From positions 25,651,405-25,715,404 of the forward strand of contig CALNVZ010003433.1 in the NCBI GenBank assembly GCA_940671915.1: DNA of 64,000 nucleotides. The letters run 5' to 3'. The DNA is from Paracentrotus lividus. Its lineage: Eukaryota > Echinodermata > Echinoidea > Camarodonta > Echinidae. Shown piece after piece: positions 21,916 to 36,500 of this stretch. The position numbers were made by a program, and so were the translations under genes. Numbering within the stretch: the first letter of the stretch is position 1; each line of letters starts with the position of its first letter. Under the pieces are notes generated by a model. That model did not search any database and was not told where the DNA came from. It saw only the letters and a program-made list of their open reading frames with translations.

Positions 21916-24478
21916 AAATACTCAAAACCAATATGTCACAAAATGTGTTGCAGTTTTGCCCAAATTTTCCCTGTCCTCCCTTTTCTTCCCGGACGGACAC
22001 CCCCTCCCAATTTTCAACTGCTGAAAGGAAGCAGCGATCGATCGATCTACCTAGATTCATTAATTTTGTAATCAACATAATGCATTATAATACACGAGCT
22101 TTCTAATCTATTGCCACAAAATGCCACCAGTGCCCACTTTTTAGTAGTCCGATCGATAAACAGACAACAGAACAAACAAAAACTGTATTTTAAGCATATT
22201 AGCCTAAAGTAACAGAACCATTATCAAGTAAGTTCAGTAACGTTATTCTGAGTTGATGGAAAAATATACACTATGAAAGAGATACGAAACTTGTATAAGA
22301 ATTTATTTTTAAACAAAAGTCAAAATGAAAGTAAAAAAGGCCTACCAACTTGAAGATCAAAATATTTTCAAAAAAGAAAATCATTGTGGATTGGGAAATG
22401 AAATAAATAGAATTATAATTTATTGCCTAAAACTATTCCATCATAAAATTCGGGAAATTAGCTAGACCAAGTGGCAGTGTAAAATGCAATGAGCCAAAAA
22501 TAATGATGACAAAATAATACACTGTTAGAAAATTTCTTCTTCAAAAAACAGAAAAGTTCCTGCAGCAGAGCTTCGAGAACGTTTGTAATCTTACTGGACA
22601 ATTTGCAGTAAAATTACAGAAAATTGGTATATGGGGTTTAAAAACATATTCTTTCCGTCGACCTTCACAAAAAAAAATAAATAAATGAATAAAAAATGGC
22701 TCTGATCCACGACTTTTAGTAAAATTGTGTTGCCCCCTGTTGAGGGGGTGGCAGACATGTTCTGCCGAAATTTCATACACACCCCAAAAGTATGTTATAA
22801 CCTGCAAAGGAGTTAAAATTGCTGCAGTGTTTAATTAATAAATTCCGCGCCTGATGGACGTTGTAACGTATTATGAAAAAAAGAAAATGAGAGGCCCCTA
22901 CATTCGCCTGTATGACGATTGAAGTCAGTTGTCCTGAAGGTTCGTTTGTAAGAACACGCAATTTCCTATATAGGCACCATCTGAGTGTTCGTTTTCCCAA
23001 AATGAAATAAGGTTCGTTTGTCCAAACATATTTTGATGCAATAGTCCGAAGGTTAATTGTTCCGAAGAAAAAAAAAAGGATTCGTAATAGTCCGATTTTT
23101 TTATTTTTTTTATTTTTTTATTTTTATTTATTTATTTATTTATTTTTAACTTATTATTAATCAATTCGTTTGTGCGACAATTTCTGGGTCTGAAAATGAA
23201 AATAGGTTTCGTAAGTCCGAAAAGAAAGGAGAGTTCATAAGTTTCATAATTATATGAATTATAAGTTTTGGGACCTTTTTAGGAACTTAGGCTACAAACC
23301 CTATTTCTTTTTCAGACCAATGAACCTTTGGAACAAATATCAACAGGGAACATCCCTCTCATAAAAAATTTAAAAATGAATTTAAAAAAAACACTATATT
23401 CTATCCAATAAAAAAAAAAAAAAAACATTAATTTACAATTTGGCACCTAACTTATATTTTCCGGCGTCCGATTTATTTATATGACCGCGTCTACCTATAA
23501 AAGTTACAATAAACTATTTTTAAAATATATATATTTTGGATTTTTATATTCCTCAAACAGAATTATTGTTTACTTTTTTGGTGAGTATGTTTTAGGCTTA
23601 TGCCAGAGGAATGGCTAGCTGATAAATTCTTGTATAATTTATATGTTTCTGATACTTTGGTAACATAATTGATCTCACTATAAAATTTCGTTATTCGTAA
23701 TACCTGAATGTTCAACATACTTTGGAAAACAAAATGCTGGTTATGTAGATAAAATAAATGAATAAAACAAAATGAATACACAATATATATATTTTTTCAT
23801 TCCTTTTATTATATTTCCATCCAATTGAGGATAGAGCCATGCTCTTATTTCAAGGTAAAATGAATGTATGATATTGGTAAGGCTCTGAATTAGTAGGACT
23901 ATAATGTATTTAACTCGAGCTGGCGCTCGTCTCATTTGCAGCAAGCAGCATATTAATAGCATACCACACGGGCAGGCCTGTAACACAGCTTTACAAAAAA
24001 TAATAACAAATTGACACATTATTCTAGCTAAATCTGTTTCATGATTAAGATAATTGTCTGAATACAACTCTATTCAAGTGAATGATTGAAGCAATGTTGA
24101 TAAATCACCTATTGAAAATATTAGCTGTAAATTATCGCACAACACGGTATGTATTATTAGACTATTAACCATCAGAGTCCGTATATTACAGGAAGAGGGG
24201 TGGGGCTTATACATCAGTTTTGATCGCTACCAATGCACAGGTGTATTATAGGGGTGGGGAAGTCACGAACGATAGCGAAAGGGGAGCGGTGCATACCCGA
24301 AAGATTACGTACATGCTTGCATAGTGTAGGCTGTAAACTCCTCTACAAAATTAGCGACGGGGAGAGCTGTAAAAAACTACAATCATTTTGGCATTCTGGT
24401 TGGAATATTCAGAAGTCCATAATCTCTACACGATTCTAAGGAATATTTCTCCCATTTTGACTGCTAGAGGGATCTGTC
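21916..24478. other. Region upstream of vinculin exon 1
   Basis: No coding sequence found. It contains T/A-rich tracts (23086-23145, 23408-23426), scattered GTTCGTTTGT and GTTCGTAAGTCCGAA-like words at 22935-23250, two CArG-like boxes (22965, 23274) and a TATAAAAG at 23495-23502. It should contain the vinculin promoter and 5' untranslated region, but the transcription start cannot be fixed. Confidence 0.5.
22965..23283. promoter_or_regulatory. Two CArG-box (SRF site) candidates upstream of vinculin
   Basis: CCTATATAGG (22965-22974) and CCTTTTTAGG (23274-23283) both fit the SRF consensus CC(A/T)6GG exactly. They lie 1.5 and 1.2 kb upstream of the vinculin start codon. Vertebrate vinculin is a known SRF target, so the location is suggestive; function here is inference. 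Confidence 0.4.
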
Positions 24479-24535
24479 ATGCCGGTTTTTCATACAAAGA
24501 CGATTGAAGCGATTTTGGATCCTGTCGCTCAGCAG
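24479..24535 (+). CDS. VCL: Vinculin exon 1 (start codon)
   Basis: 19 codons, [19 protein letters not shown], almost identical to the vertebrate N-terminus MPVFHTRTIESILEPVAQQ, followed directly by a GTAAAG donor in phase 0. This length and phase are exactly what exon 2 needs. The ATG is the natural start. The exon is isolated by a 16.4-kb intron and was too short to stand out as a reading frame. Confidence 0.95.
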
Positions 24536-27500
24536 GTAAAGTCATTGCATGAGTCATCGGGTGCTTAGCAGCTTTGTGCGCCGGGTCTCTCCCGTGCAAA
24601 GCAAGGCGTAGTGTATGCTTGGACCGGTAGCTTTCAGATATAGATATATGCCTGTTTGTAAACCACATATACTTTATTTAGTTGTTCAATTTGACTGAAA
24701 GTGACGTCAAAATTCTCGCAATAGCAACATGCGTTTCCATTAATTTTCCATTGACCCAGTTTAATTTGGAACGATTTAAAATAGGCGAAATGATAATACA
24801 ATAGAGTCTAGATATAGTTATAGATATGATATTGAGAATTTTTTTTTCTATTTCAATATTATGTACAGTTTTAAAAAGTGTTTAGATTTTAAACGTCGAT
24901 GGCTATTCACTACTAATTTTTTTGTTTATCAACCAAAGAACAATTTTCATAAATATAATATTGATTTTTTTTTAAATACGAGAACAATATAGCTTCAAAA
25001 GGAAAACAGTTCTTTGCTCATTTTTTTAATATGATATATTTCTGGTCAGTTTCCTTCGTTGTTCAAATTTATATTTAAAAAGCTGTATCACTTGACGGTG
25101 ATCCCTCGCATTTACTCTAAGTTGATTTCTATCCTTCGGGTTTTGGCAGGTTTCAAAAGCTTCTGACCACCCGAGCATTGAAGAGTTAACGGGTTTCAGG
25201 GACGGATCCATCATGGGTTGACTATGTCTATAGCTCAGCTGGTAGAGCACCTTACTCCATGTACATTGTAGTAACCAGGAGGTCTTTGGTTCGAATCCCT
25301 ATGGTACCCCATTTTCTTTTCTCATTTTTTCATATTAAACCTTGAAAAGAACACATATTTCAGGATCATTGGAAATTGTGTAAATTAAAAAGGGCAAACT
25401 GGGCATTATATGGTGTGATTTAACAAAAATATTTTCATGCTTTTGTTTGAATGGGTCTTGTGACCCCGTTCATTGACACCAGCGAGTAGGGTAACAGTGT
25501 ACCACTACCTTCTGGTGAAGGGATCTTACTCCTCAGGTGATGCATTCCAAAGATTTAGGAAGAGAAAGATGAGAGCTTGATCAATGGGAGTAGATCCTGT
25601 TGTGGTTGTGGGTCGGTTCAAAACCACATGGTGAATTCATATCAAATATAGATGGATGGTGTGCTATACAGCTAAAGTGTTGGTTCTGTGAAAACGCTAT
25701 ATATGCAAATCATCTGAAGTCTGAGAAAACAATATTTAACTTGGAAAGAAATGACTTCACTCCCCCTCAAAAAAACCCCCAAAAAGCAAAAACAAAACAA
25801 AAACAAAACAAACGCCTTTATACCTAACAACCAACATGAGTGAAATGTAAGTAGCCCTACTTTAAAATACACATAATCAAAAGTTCGGAAGAAAAACAAG
25901 CTACCCAAATAACAGATAAAATGAGATCAAATATACACCACACTCAAACAGCCAAAATTGAAGAAAAAAAATATTCAGGATCACAGATTAAAAACCACAG
26001 GAAAAAGGAGAAGGTAATAAATATTACCTTAAGTATGTGTTTGTTTAAACTTCAGTCAAATGTTTCAACAATAATAGTATAATTCTCAAATGTACAATGT
26101 AGGCTGGAGATGGAAGCACAAGTGGAGTACATGTTTCAGTTCATGAAACCCAATAGTTCATGTGGCATGGCTGGAGTTTAACTACGGTATATTATTAATA
26201 CGAACCTGGTTTCCAACATATATATTGTAGTCAGGGCTTTGTAATTTAATATAGGCACAGAAATTTATTACTGGCATACAAACTCTTTGTGAATTATACA
26301 GCTTCATAAATAGTCACAATCCGGGATGCTCTTTATGAAAATAAAATGAAATTAAATCTTCCTTTTTTTCCCCTCTCAGTAAATCTGGTAATTTTCAATC
26401 ATCACTGTATTTGTTTTGGTCTTTATCCATACTATTTGTATTTACATTGCATGTGCTAAAGGCCAAATGCAATATGATCTAATTCCGAATTTAGATAACG
26501 GTTGGCTTTGTACATTAAAGTGTTAATTGGTAGCGAATATATGCAAGAGCGCTACATATTTGGCTAATAAGTTATGACAGGTTATGATTTGGGGAGTGCT
26601 TTGGGTGTAACGGACCTGTGTCCAGCACAAGAAGCCAGTGCCAATAAAAAAGTCTATTTTGTTTGTTAGTTCAATGTCTTCCAAATGTCCTCTTTATTCC
26701 ATCAACACATTTATTTTTCCTGTAATTCAGTCTGGATGGCTTCTGAAATGATCCTTGTATTTCCTGTAATCATATCTTTCCTGTGCCTTTCTCAGTGATG
26801 ATGTGATCTATTATTTCCTGTGCATGTTTGATCAAGAATGAGAGGTGGAATGAAACAGAAGAGTTCCATTGCAAAATGAGCTAAATAACATTTTCCTGTT
26901 GAGGCCAAGTAGAAATAATGCCATTTTCATCTCAAATAATAGTGTGCAAGGATTTGGTATTTTTCATTCAATAATAGAATAAGAATTTTTATGATTTTCT
27001 TTTATATTATATCTTCAATCCACAGTAGGCCTACACTTATCTGCAATTGGCAAAAATGGATATCATCCTTTTTGCGAAGAAACACTTGAAATGTTGGCAC
27101 ACATTTTCGATCAATTACCATGGAATGTAGACAGTGTATTACTTTTTGAATGTACATGTAAGCATTTTAAATGTATGATCTTTTTAATAGTTAGATTTTT
27201 CTCAATATAAGTCATTTATTATAGCTGAACTACATGTACATTGTAGTGTCTTGGTTTATAAATGCCTTCAGACGTGATAGTAGCCCCCTGAAAACAAAAT
27301 GCTTCTTTTTTTTTTGCCTTTCACGAGTCAACTTTGACAGTTTACATTTTCCCTTAAGTTTGATTTGCTTTCCAAATGAACTACAAATGTATGCTTACAT
27401 GACAAAGGCCTAGACTGATTGATTGTAATTGTAATCCTCTACACACACTGAAAGCCTAGAAAGGTAAAAGGGCAAATATTGAGAAAAGATAAAACAACAT

Positions 27501-30500
27501 CAACATACATGTAGGTCTACACAACACACAAGTATAATACATTAATTTATGTAGTCTTACTACTAGACAAATCGAGATATTGGGGCCCTACCATATCTTT
27601 CGCCTTACATGTACATAAACATGTTGACCTGGAATATAGTTTTGATTCATAAGATTCATGATATCAATTATATTGGTCATTTATGAAAGAATCCAACTCA
27701 AAGAAAGGAAAGTGACCATTGCACACATTTTTACATATGTAGGGCCTATATATGTACTTGTTTGAATCTTCGTGAAAAAAAAATGAGTTTGACCGTTATG
27801 GCGGATGTATGTAGCATCCTCTATTGGTAATGATATACATACATTTCATACATTTTCATCAAAACCAGCATTCCGAACAAAATTTTATTTCATACAAAAT
27901 AGCCTAGATATAGCCTACAACTTTAGATATTATCCTGAAATTTTTCCTCCCATCCCATCCATGCCTTCAAAGTTGTTTTAGAATTAGAATATAGCTTGAA
28001 TAAACTTGAACTTGAACAGTTGTCATTTGTCATTTGCTGTACCCTGACCTTTGACATTTTTATTAATTACAAAATATTTTGCCCATTTATAGTGATTTCT
28101 AAATACCATTTTCAAGAGACATACATGTTTTATCATAATCTTCCATTCTCCATGTATCTGAAAATGCCAACTTAAAATATTTATATTCCAAAAATATACG
28201 CCAGCATTAAACACATTGTTTTATAGTTTGTCTAAAGGCCCTAGGCATTGAATACATTGTACCAACCACATTGTTGTTGCTATATGTGATGTAACCCTCT
28301 TGCTAATTACAAATTAAGTTAAAGAAATAGCCTGAATATAGGGTTATTTATTGTGCTCCTCTTATCTAATTCTAATATATCATTTAGGTTTAAAAATATA
28401 TGTATAAATTTGTAAAGAAAGAGATTATAGCCCTGGATCTCATTTAGCCACATAAATTCAGGATTTACACTCTCACATGCCACATTCCTTCGCATTCTTT
28501 AAGTTTGACCTTAAATGACCTCAAATCAATTTCAGTCTGGAGCTACACTAGTCTTTACCCAGAACCCTTTAAAAAAATTCCTGAACATGCTGATTCTCTC
28601 TTTGATTAGTCTACAAGCACAGACTTTAGTTCGACATTTAGACTATTGTAGCTTTCAAATGCCCAGTTACATGTACAAAATATTACATGGCTAATTGTAG
28701 TCTCGTTTATAAGACTCTACTTGACATGATGTGACTGGCATGGGTATGTGCCTTTAAAATTCTGGAACAACAACTCATATGAAGTCTGAAATAAGAGACT
28801 AGAATACTTACTTGCCCAAGGCAAGCCAGTAAAGCCAGAATATACATTTGTGGAATTCCAAAATATATATTTGAGCTGACAAGAGTTATTTTGAATTTCT
28901 TAAAGGAGATATATGATTATGAAAGGAACCTCCAGTATGACTTATGTACATCTACATGTAGGCCTACATGTAGTAAGAAAGAGCTGTAACTTGTTCTTAC
29001 AGATTTCTGCTTTTATCAAAATCCATGAAGACATAAATTTCCCCAGTACTTAAGTCCATTCCACTTCAATCCTCTCAGATGTATTAAAATGCAATTGTTT
29101 ATAACTTAATTTAGTGTGCTGGATAAAAAATAATAAAAGGGTCGACTCTAAATTGTTGCAGTAACACTACAGATATGGTAGTCTGAATTTCTGATTATCT
29201 AGGCCTATTCCATTTGTTCAACAGTTTGTTAGGGGAGGGGTGGCTTCCTAAACAAAAGGAAAAAAAAAATCGACATTAAAATGTGAAATATTGTGTTTAC
29301 CGGCTAATGTAATTTCTGGTAATTGCCATAACTTTTTAATGATGTATAATTATGTAGACCTAACATACTGCATGCTAATGTCCCCTGGCCCTTTAAATGT
29401 TAGATATGGGATATAAATATTTTTGCAGTAAAAAGAGAATTAGCATAAAAATAATCAAAAAGTAGGCCTATAGTCTACCTTTGTCCACAGTCTGTTGAGG
29501 CATGCATAAATTTTTTGGTGTAATTTTTTTGTGAGTTTTCGTGTAATTGTCTGAAAGAATTAATATCATCATAACATACAGTTATAATGGTATTTTGATC
29601 TCAGTTTTCAAGGGATATTTGTTTTATCACTTCCAAATATATAATCAAACTTATAACTTTTATATTAAATAATTACTAAAATTACACCCTAGCTTTAAGA
29701 GCAGATGAGGGAAAACTTAGCTCTGTATTAGCCTAATAGTCATAACTTTATCATTATGTACATATCATCATATTTCTCTAACTTTCACTGATATGTTTTT
29801 CTGATTATTTTCCTCGCAAATGATTCAATTTGATACTCGCAAGTCATTCCCCTTAAAACTAACAGACATACATGTACATGTACATCACTGTACCTTTAAT
29901 ACCATGATATTTGAAGGGCAGATGTGGGAGGGTATATCCCATAGAAGCTGTTATTGCCATTAGCATTGTATGTCAGTGTGTCATCCTCCAACAAAATTGG
30001 AAACTATATCTAGTCTTGGTTTGATAGACCTATTTGTGCTCAAAAGTGGAATTCCACTATATTTTCCTCAATTGGTTACCCTATTTCCTCAATTATTTTC
30101 CTTAATTTTTTGCCCTTATATTTGAAGGGTACGATGTGTAGAAGCTTAGATTGCTACTAGTATTGTATGTAATTGTGTAATCTTTGTAAAATTACAAACT
30201 ATACACAGTTTTGGTCTCAATTGGCCTGTTTGATCTCTTTTCGAAAAAGAGCAAAATTTCACCCGTTTTCCAGTCTTTGAGATTTGTTGTGGTTTTAGTG
30301 GACAAGTCATGGACTACAGCTGGAAGCATAGTTCAGTTCCAGGCCACTTCACCAACATTTTTTTGAAAGATATTTATTTGCAATGATCAATCCAGGTGAG
30401 AAATTTACAAACTTGTGCCTGTTAGGATTGAGTCCTGTTTGTAAAGACATTACACAATCACAAAAGAAGAAATTGTCACCATCTTGGTACAGCTTCATTT

Positions 30501-33500
30501 TGTTGCCAATTAAAAGGAAACACCGATTTATGCAGCCATGACATGAGCATTGAACGTTTGAGTTGTTAAAGGTCTCCTTGGCTATGGTTTGACCATTGTA
30601 AAGATGATTTGCTGTTAGTTACTCTAAATACAAGAGGGGACAGCTGCCTCAATTACTGAATGGTTTTATCATGACTGGGAGGTACATGTAGATGGTACAG
30701 GGGATTTTAAAGGTACTTACAATATATGTACATGTCACATAATTGTACATTTCATACTCCCAACTTTGAAAAATCATTACTGGGTAGGTGGTGTGTGCTA
30801 GGAATTCCACTAAAAGCATTATTCTTCCACCCAAATCCATAGAATCGGCAAATATTAAATTACGCAGTGCATCTCAAGGGAGGAATCCCCTTTGGTAGCC
30901 ACTGAAAATGTAAGAAAATCTTCTCCTTTTCTTCCTCATTTTCTCCTTAATTCTTTAACCTGTTCTCTTCTTAACCTCATCACCGTATTCGAATCCACCA
31001 TGCAAGCATCGACCTTCAAACACCGTTCTCTTTTTCTTTTTCATTGTATTGTAATCATTTTCTTCTTTTTGTTGGACTGCTCTGACTCATTCAATCCTGA
31101 AGATTCTTGCAGAGGAATTTGGATGAGTGTAAATTATAGATAAGTGCTTCATCATATTCAAAGTGCAAGTGAAACGGGTACAGCCCACAAGACCGACACC
31201 CACGAGACCGACGGCCCACGAGACCGACGACCCACGAGTCCGACTGTAAAGTAAATAGGCAACGAAGATCGCACTTAAAAACAATTTAGGCCCACGAGAC
31301 CGACAGCCCACTAGACCGACACTAGATCAATCAGGCCCACGAGACCGACACTACAATGATATGACCCAGAGACAGAAAATTGTAATTGAGGCCCACGACA
31401 CCACGGTAGACAAAACAGCCCACGAGACCGACATTACATGAAGTATACCCACGAGTCAGAAAAGGGCCGTCTAAAAGGCGAGAAAGGGGTGGAAGAGGAA
31501 AGAGGGACATGGCAAATCAAAAAGAAGATATTTTAATTAAACAACGTGAGCGAGAGCTGATTTCTTTTTTAAATATCACCTTGAAACTATACATTTTAAA
31601 ACTCTATGTTCATAAAGAAGATACTTCATTAAACATACATTGAAGGCCTTTGTTATGGTCTTTTAGAACCCAATTGGGCCTATTTCGCGTTTCTTATTGT
31701 ATATTATAATATAATTGGGCGAAAATTCTACAAGCATCGCCCTTATTCACTTCCCTTTCTTTCTTTTTCTCCTTTTTTTAGGGGGGGGTCCGGGCCCGCC
31801 GGGGCACCTTGCTCAGCGCCGGGGGGGGGGGTCATTACAACCTCCTGCTACGTACCTGCCTCATTATGGTTCTTTGCTTCTAGTCTCTGTTGCCCTTCCC
31901 CACCCTTTTTTATTTACTTCCCCTTGTAATTTCTCTCCCTCCCCTCTTTTCCCCAACTTTTGGTTTGTAGACGTCACTTTGTTGCCTACCCGAAAAGGGG
32001 GCGGGGGGGGGGTGGGCATGGCCTCGTGCCCCGAAGATATCCCTGGATATTCGTTTGTGTCGTTTTCATGGGTCTAATTGAAGAAACGTCTGACTTGTGG
32101 GTATACTTCATACAACGTCGGTCTCGTGGGCTGTTTTGTTCTACCGTCGGTGTCATGGCCCTATTTGCGAATTTTCTGTCTCGTGGGTCAGTTTTTGTGG
32201 TGTCGGTCTCGTGGGCCTGTTGTTCTAGTTGTCGGTCTAATGGGCCTTTATTTTGCCCTAGCGTCGGTCTAATAGGCCTTTTTTGTCTAGTGTCGGACTA
32301 ATGGGCCGTCGGTCTCGTGGGTGTCGGTCTTGTGGGATGACCCCAGTGAAACTTGTCATGCAGTGTCACTGAGCAATCTAAAATTTGGGTCAGTAAACAT
32401 TGCACAGTCACCAACGGGGCATCCCCATGCACCTCCCATGTACATGTAGGCCTACATGTAGCCTACATCAATGAAGAGTTGAAGAGCAACGTTCATCTTG
32501 AAGTGGGGATTAGAGGTCCGCACTGCCTACATGAATAAATATATTTGCATCCTTCTTCTTTTCAACATGCGGTAAATGCATATATGCATATCTGAAGATG
32601 GATGCATCATAGATGTCTGAGCAATGTCTTTTTTAAAGGCTTAAAGCCATAGGTCCTAGCTTTTGGTTGCTTACTTGGAAACCTTAAAAGCAGTCTGACA
32701 TATAAGCCTATAAATTAGGACTTGATAAAGTCATAGGTCCCTTTATTTAACACAAATTCAAATTTTTCTCAGCAGTCAGGTAAAGAAATAAATAAAAAAA
32801 TGTGTTAAAATTTATCAATGAATCATCCTAGGGGGCATACCATGAAACCATCATAAATCCAAGTTTCTTGGACAACCCATTGAAACTTGTGTTAATTCTA
32901 CGACACGTGTCCCTATGTGTTGTCCAAGAACTTAGACTTATGACGGTTTCGTGGTACGGCCCCCTGATATCAAAGTTATACCATGCATGTACCTTGTAGC
33001 ATGGATCTATAACCTCTGTGCTTGTAGGCACCTAGGTCCATGCTCATATAGTATGTAACCCTGGACCCTGTAATACATCAGGGCAGAGATCTGATACCAT
33101 GCTTATCACACTTTCTGTATGCTGTCAGTGTTACCTTTAAAGGTAATGTCATCCTTTTTCACAAATTGCTAAAACTAATGCAACTTGGCATAACTTTAGA
33201 ATATGATCGACCTATACTGTCTTTTCAATCTTACTGTCATATGTACAATGTAGGTTGCCTAGATCAGTAATATGAAATGAAAATCTGACTACCAATCTAG
33301 ACCAGCTCTCCATTAATGTTGTTGTTATTACAGCGCGCGCAGCTTGTTTCCTCAGCACGGACCACACACAGCAATATACACACTGCGTATGAAATGTCGA
33401 TTTGAATTTCGCACCGTACGGTTTAATTTTCGAGGTACGAAAAATTAGGAATGAATTTTGATAAATGCAATATAATGACAAACATACACATTTGAGCTTA

Positions 33501-36500
33501 ATTATGTTGTGGGAAGAGACAGTCATTGGTATACTACTATATCCTCTCAAAAACTAGAAATGTAAGATTTTCGCCTGCAACAGGATGACACGATCTTTAA
33601 ATCCCCAATGCAGAAACCTTAAACCAGAAATGAAAGTTGACATTGCGGAAGGTGACACAATGTCATGATATCTTACCAGCCGGACATGTGTTCAGGTTTC
33701 TTTAGAGTTGTCTCTTTTCCATGTCTCCGTTTGAAAATAAAAGTCAGTGCAAAATATTACAAAACACTTTCTATAATAATGACAATTGTTTATTGACAGT
33801 TATATAGGTTGTAGCTCCATAATAATTGTTGCACATGTATTTATAATCATTGTACAATACAATACTTTTGGTATGACAACAAGCATAATATCTGGAATCA
33901 TATCATAATGCTAACCAAAACAGTTTTGCCAAAAATTATCCCACCGCTGCCACCATGAAAACAATGAGTAGTTCTTCAATGAATGCAAATTTGATGATTG
34001 ATGATGAGTGCAGGCAGTCAAGACAATGGGTTGAGCCATATTTTTAATACTGAACTGATATGTACAAATGTACTTCCAGGAGCAAACTATTCTACTTTAT
34101 ACGATATAGCTCTTGTACTGTATATTGTAACAATAATGATAGCAATTACTATAAAAAAAACATGCTTGTATTCCAACTGTCCAATAGAAATTTCAAAACA
34201 CTTTTTTAGTCTGGTTGATATTAATTATCTAAATGCTCTGCGCAACATTGTTTTATAGTAGTTATTGATAGCTGAGCCAAGCAGCAAAATTATGAAATAC
34301 TCAAGTACCAAGATATTCAGTACTTAAGCATTCAAGATTTCATTTAAAGCACACAATTAGAATAATGATGCTATAATTTCCAGGAAAAATTTACCTACAT
34401 GTTTAAAATTTCTCAAATTATCAGCACACTGTACTTAATAATAGACAAGCAGCCAAATAATGTAGAGCTCAAACACGTGGGCAGTAATTTAACACTCAAT
34501 CAACCAAATAATTCAGGAATTTTCAGGAAACTTTTATTAATTGCAAGCAATTATGGTGATAATAATCATTATCACAGTCATAATACTTTTGTAATAACTA
34601 ACAAAAGCGTTTTGCAGAGTTTCATTACTCTGTTTATAAAAACATGTAGCCCTACTGGTAGCAGTGCATCCTGATAATGTAAACCTCAAGCAGTCTGATA
34701 TTAAATTTATTGCTCAATCTTTTATCTACATGTACATCTACATTTGTAGGCCTACCTTTTTTATGAAAAGGTAAGAATAATGGTCCCCTTGAGAGAAATA
34801 ATCATCAATATTAATTATAGTTTTATTAGTATTTCAATAACCAAAGAATATTGCATTACCCTGGTTATTACGCCTAATAACTGAGAGCCCCCAATATATA
34901 GAGCCAAATTTTTCAGATAGTTAAGCTCACAAGCATTCCAGGTACCTTTTATGTGAAGCAAACATAATTGAGAATTGACCTCCATGTCCTCAGAGTTGAT
35001 ATTGAACTGTCTGGTTTATTGCTCATGCCTTCATCATTTATGTCTGTCTCTACAAAATGTAGGTGCTACTACATCAGCCCTAAGTTTATAAATAGCCTAC
35101 ATGTAGTATAGAGATTTCTCATCCTGTGACTTATCTCGATCAGAGAACAGTTGGCGTATTCTCTAAATTTAGCAGCCCACTTCATCTCAGACTTTTTTTA
35201 GCCAGCTATTTTGTGGTTTGGCTCAGTACACATTAAGCCCAGTGCTGGTGACCAGTGCACATTTTGAAGCCAATGGCTACACACCAATCTGAAAATTTAG
35301 GCTTCACCTTTGGGCTATATCTAAACTCCAGGGTGATGAAAAAGGAATAAGCTTAATTTGTAGTAAAATGACTTAAGGCAGGCCTACAACTTATTTAACT
35401 TTAAGACGGAAAGATGACATTTTTACTTCATATATCCTGTCAAAGTTTTTAAAGCAAATAGCATGAAATACAAGGTTTACCTAACCTGTGTCTCTAAGCA
35501 TATATTTTAGAATATAAATTATCACAATTTGTCCATGCACCATTTTATCAATGTTCCGTGCCTGTTCCTTTAAACCAGATGACTAACAATAAACAACGAC
35601 AACAAGGAGAAGGATTAATATACAAGATATTGTTCTGTGTGTCAAGTGCCAAAACTGAAGCGCTTCATGTTTTCCTCATAATGTTTAATTCCTGGATATT
35701 CATGTATTTTAATCAAATTATTAATTGCATGGGAAATTAGATTACCCCTTTAATTCTCTCCATATTTTGTTACAAATTGTCTTTGTCGGTTGAACATGCC
35801 CTGCATGTTTCCTGAATCATGAATGCTTCTAACTGACTGTAATGTCTCCATCTCCTTCTAGCCACTTACAGACCAGGCATGAACTTGGAAAAATAACATG
35901 CAGGCATTATCAATAGACTTGAAATCTTAGAAAACCCCTTATTATTTGCCATTTACTGTCCGATGGAACAAGCGAGTCTGTGAGCAGTAGACTATAAGCC
36001 CACCGAGCTACACACAATTCATAGCGCACCACATACCATGCCCTCATATGGAATGCGGGCATTGCAGTACACTCTCACTATATTGGAACAGGCAACTAAA
36101 CAAACCCAGATGACCCAATGCCTATAGATAAACAATGACGTATGATTAGGGGCTTTAATGACTGCTTGATTGATTTTCCATTGAACAGTATACACACAAT
36201 GTTTACATAATGAAGAAGGATGGTTCTACAACAAATATTGACATGATTGTAAATTGGGCAAAATGTTATTAGTTACATAAATTATAGCCTAATTGAATAA
36301 GTTTCAATAATCTTTACAAAACGTGGCATGACATTATTAAAATGTTAATATATTATTGATAATGATATACATGTACTTTGCATTTAACTGTAATGATAGT
36401 ATTCTCTTCTTGTCCGTGACAAAATATACAGGTAATTTTTTCAAAGCACTTTTTTATTACCCATCTTCTTGAGGTTGGTTAACCAATGAATAAATTGCCA

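Noticed and set aside
25226..25311. Functional tRNA gene
   Set aside because: The A and B boxes are good, but the acceptor stem does not pair and the anticodon region is too long.
31715..32301. Plus-strand frames of 113-120 residues
   Set aside because: They lie within the middle and right arm of the TU-like foldback, across G-runs and tandem repeats, with no domain.
33212..33550. 112-residue minus-strand frame in vinculin intron 1
   Set aside because: No recognisable motif, no splice partners, and surrounding sequence looks non-coding.
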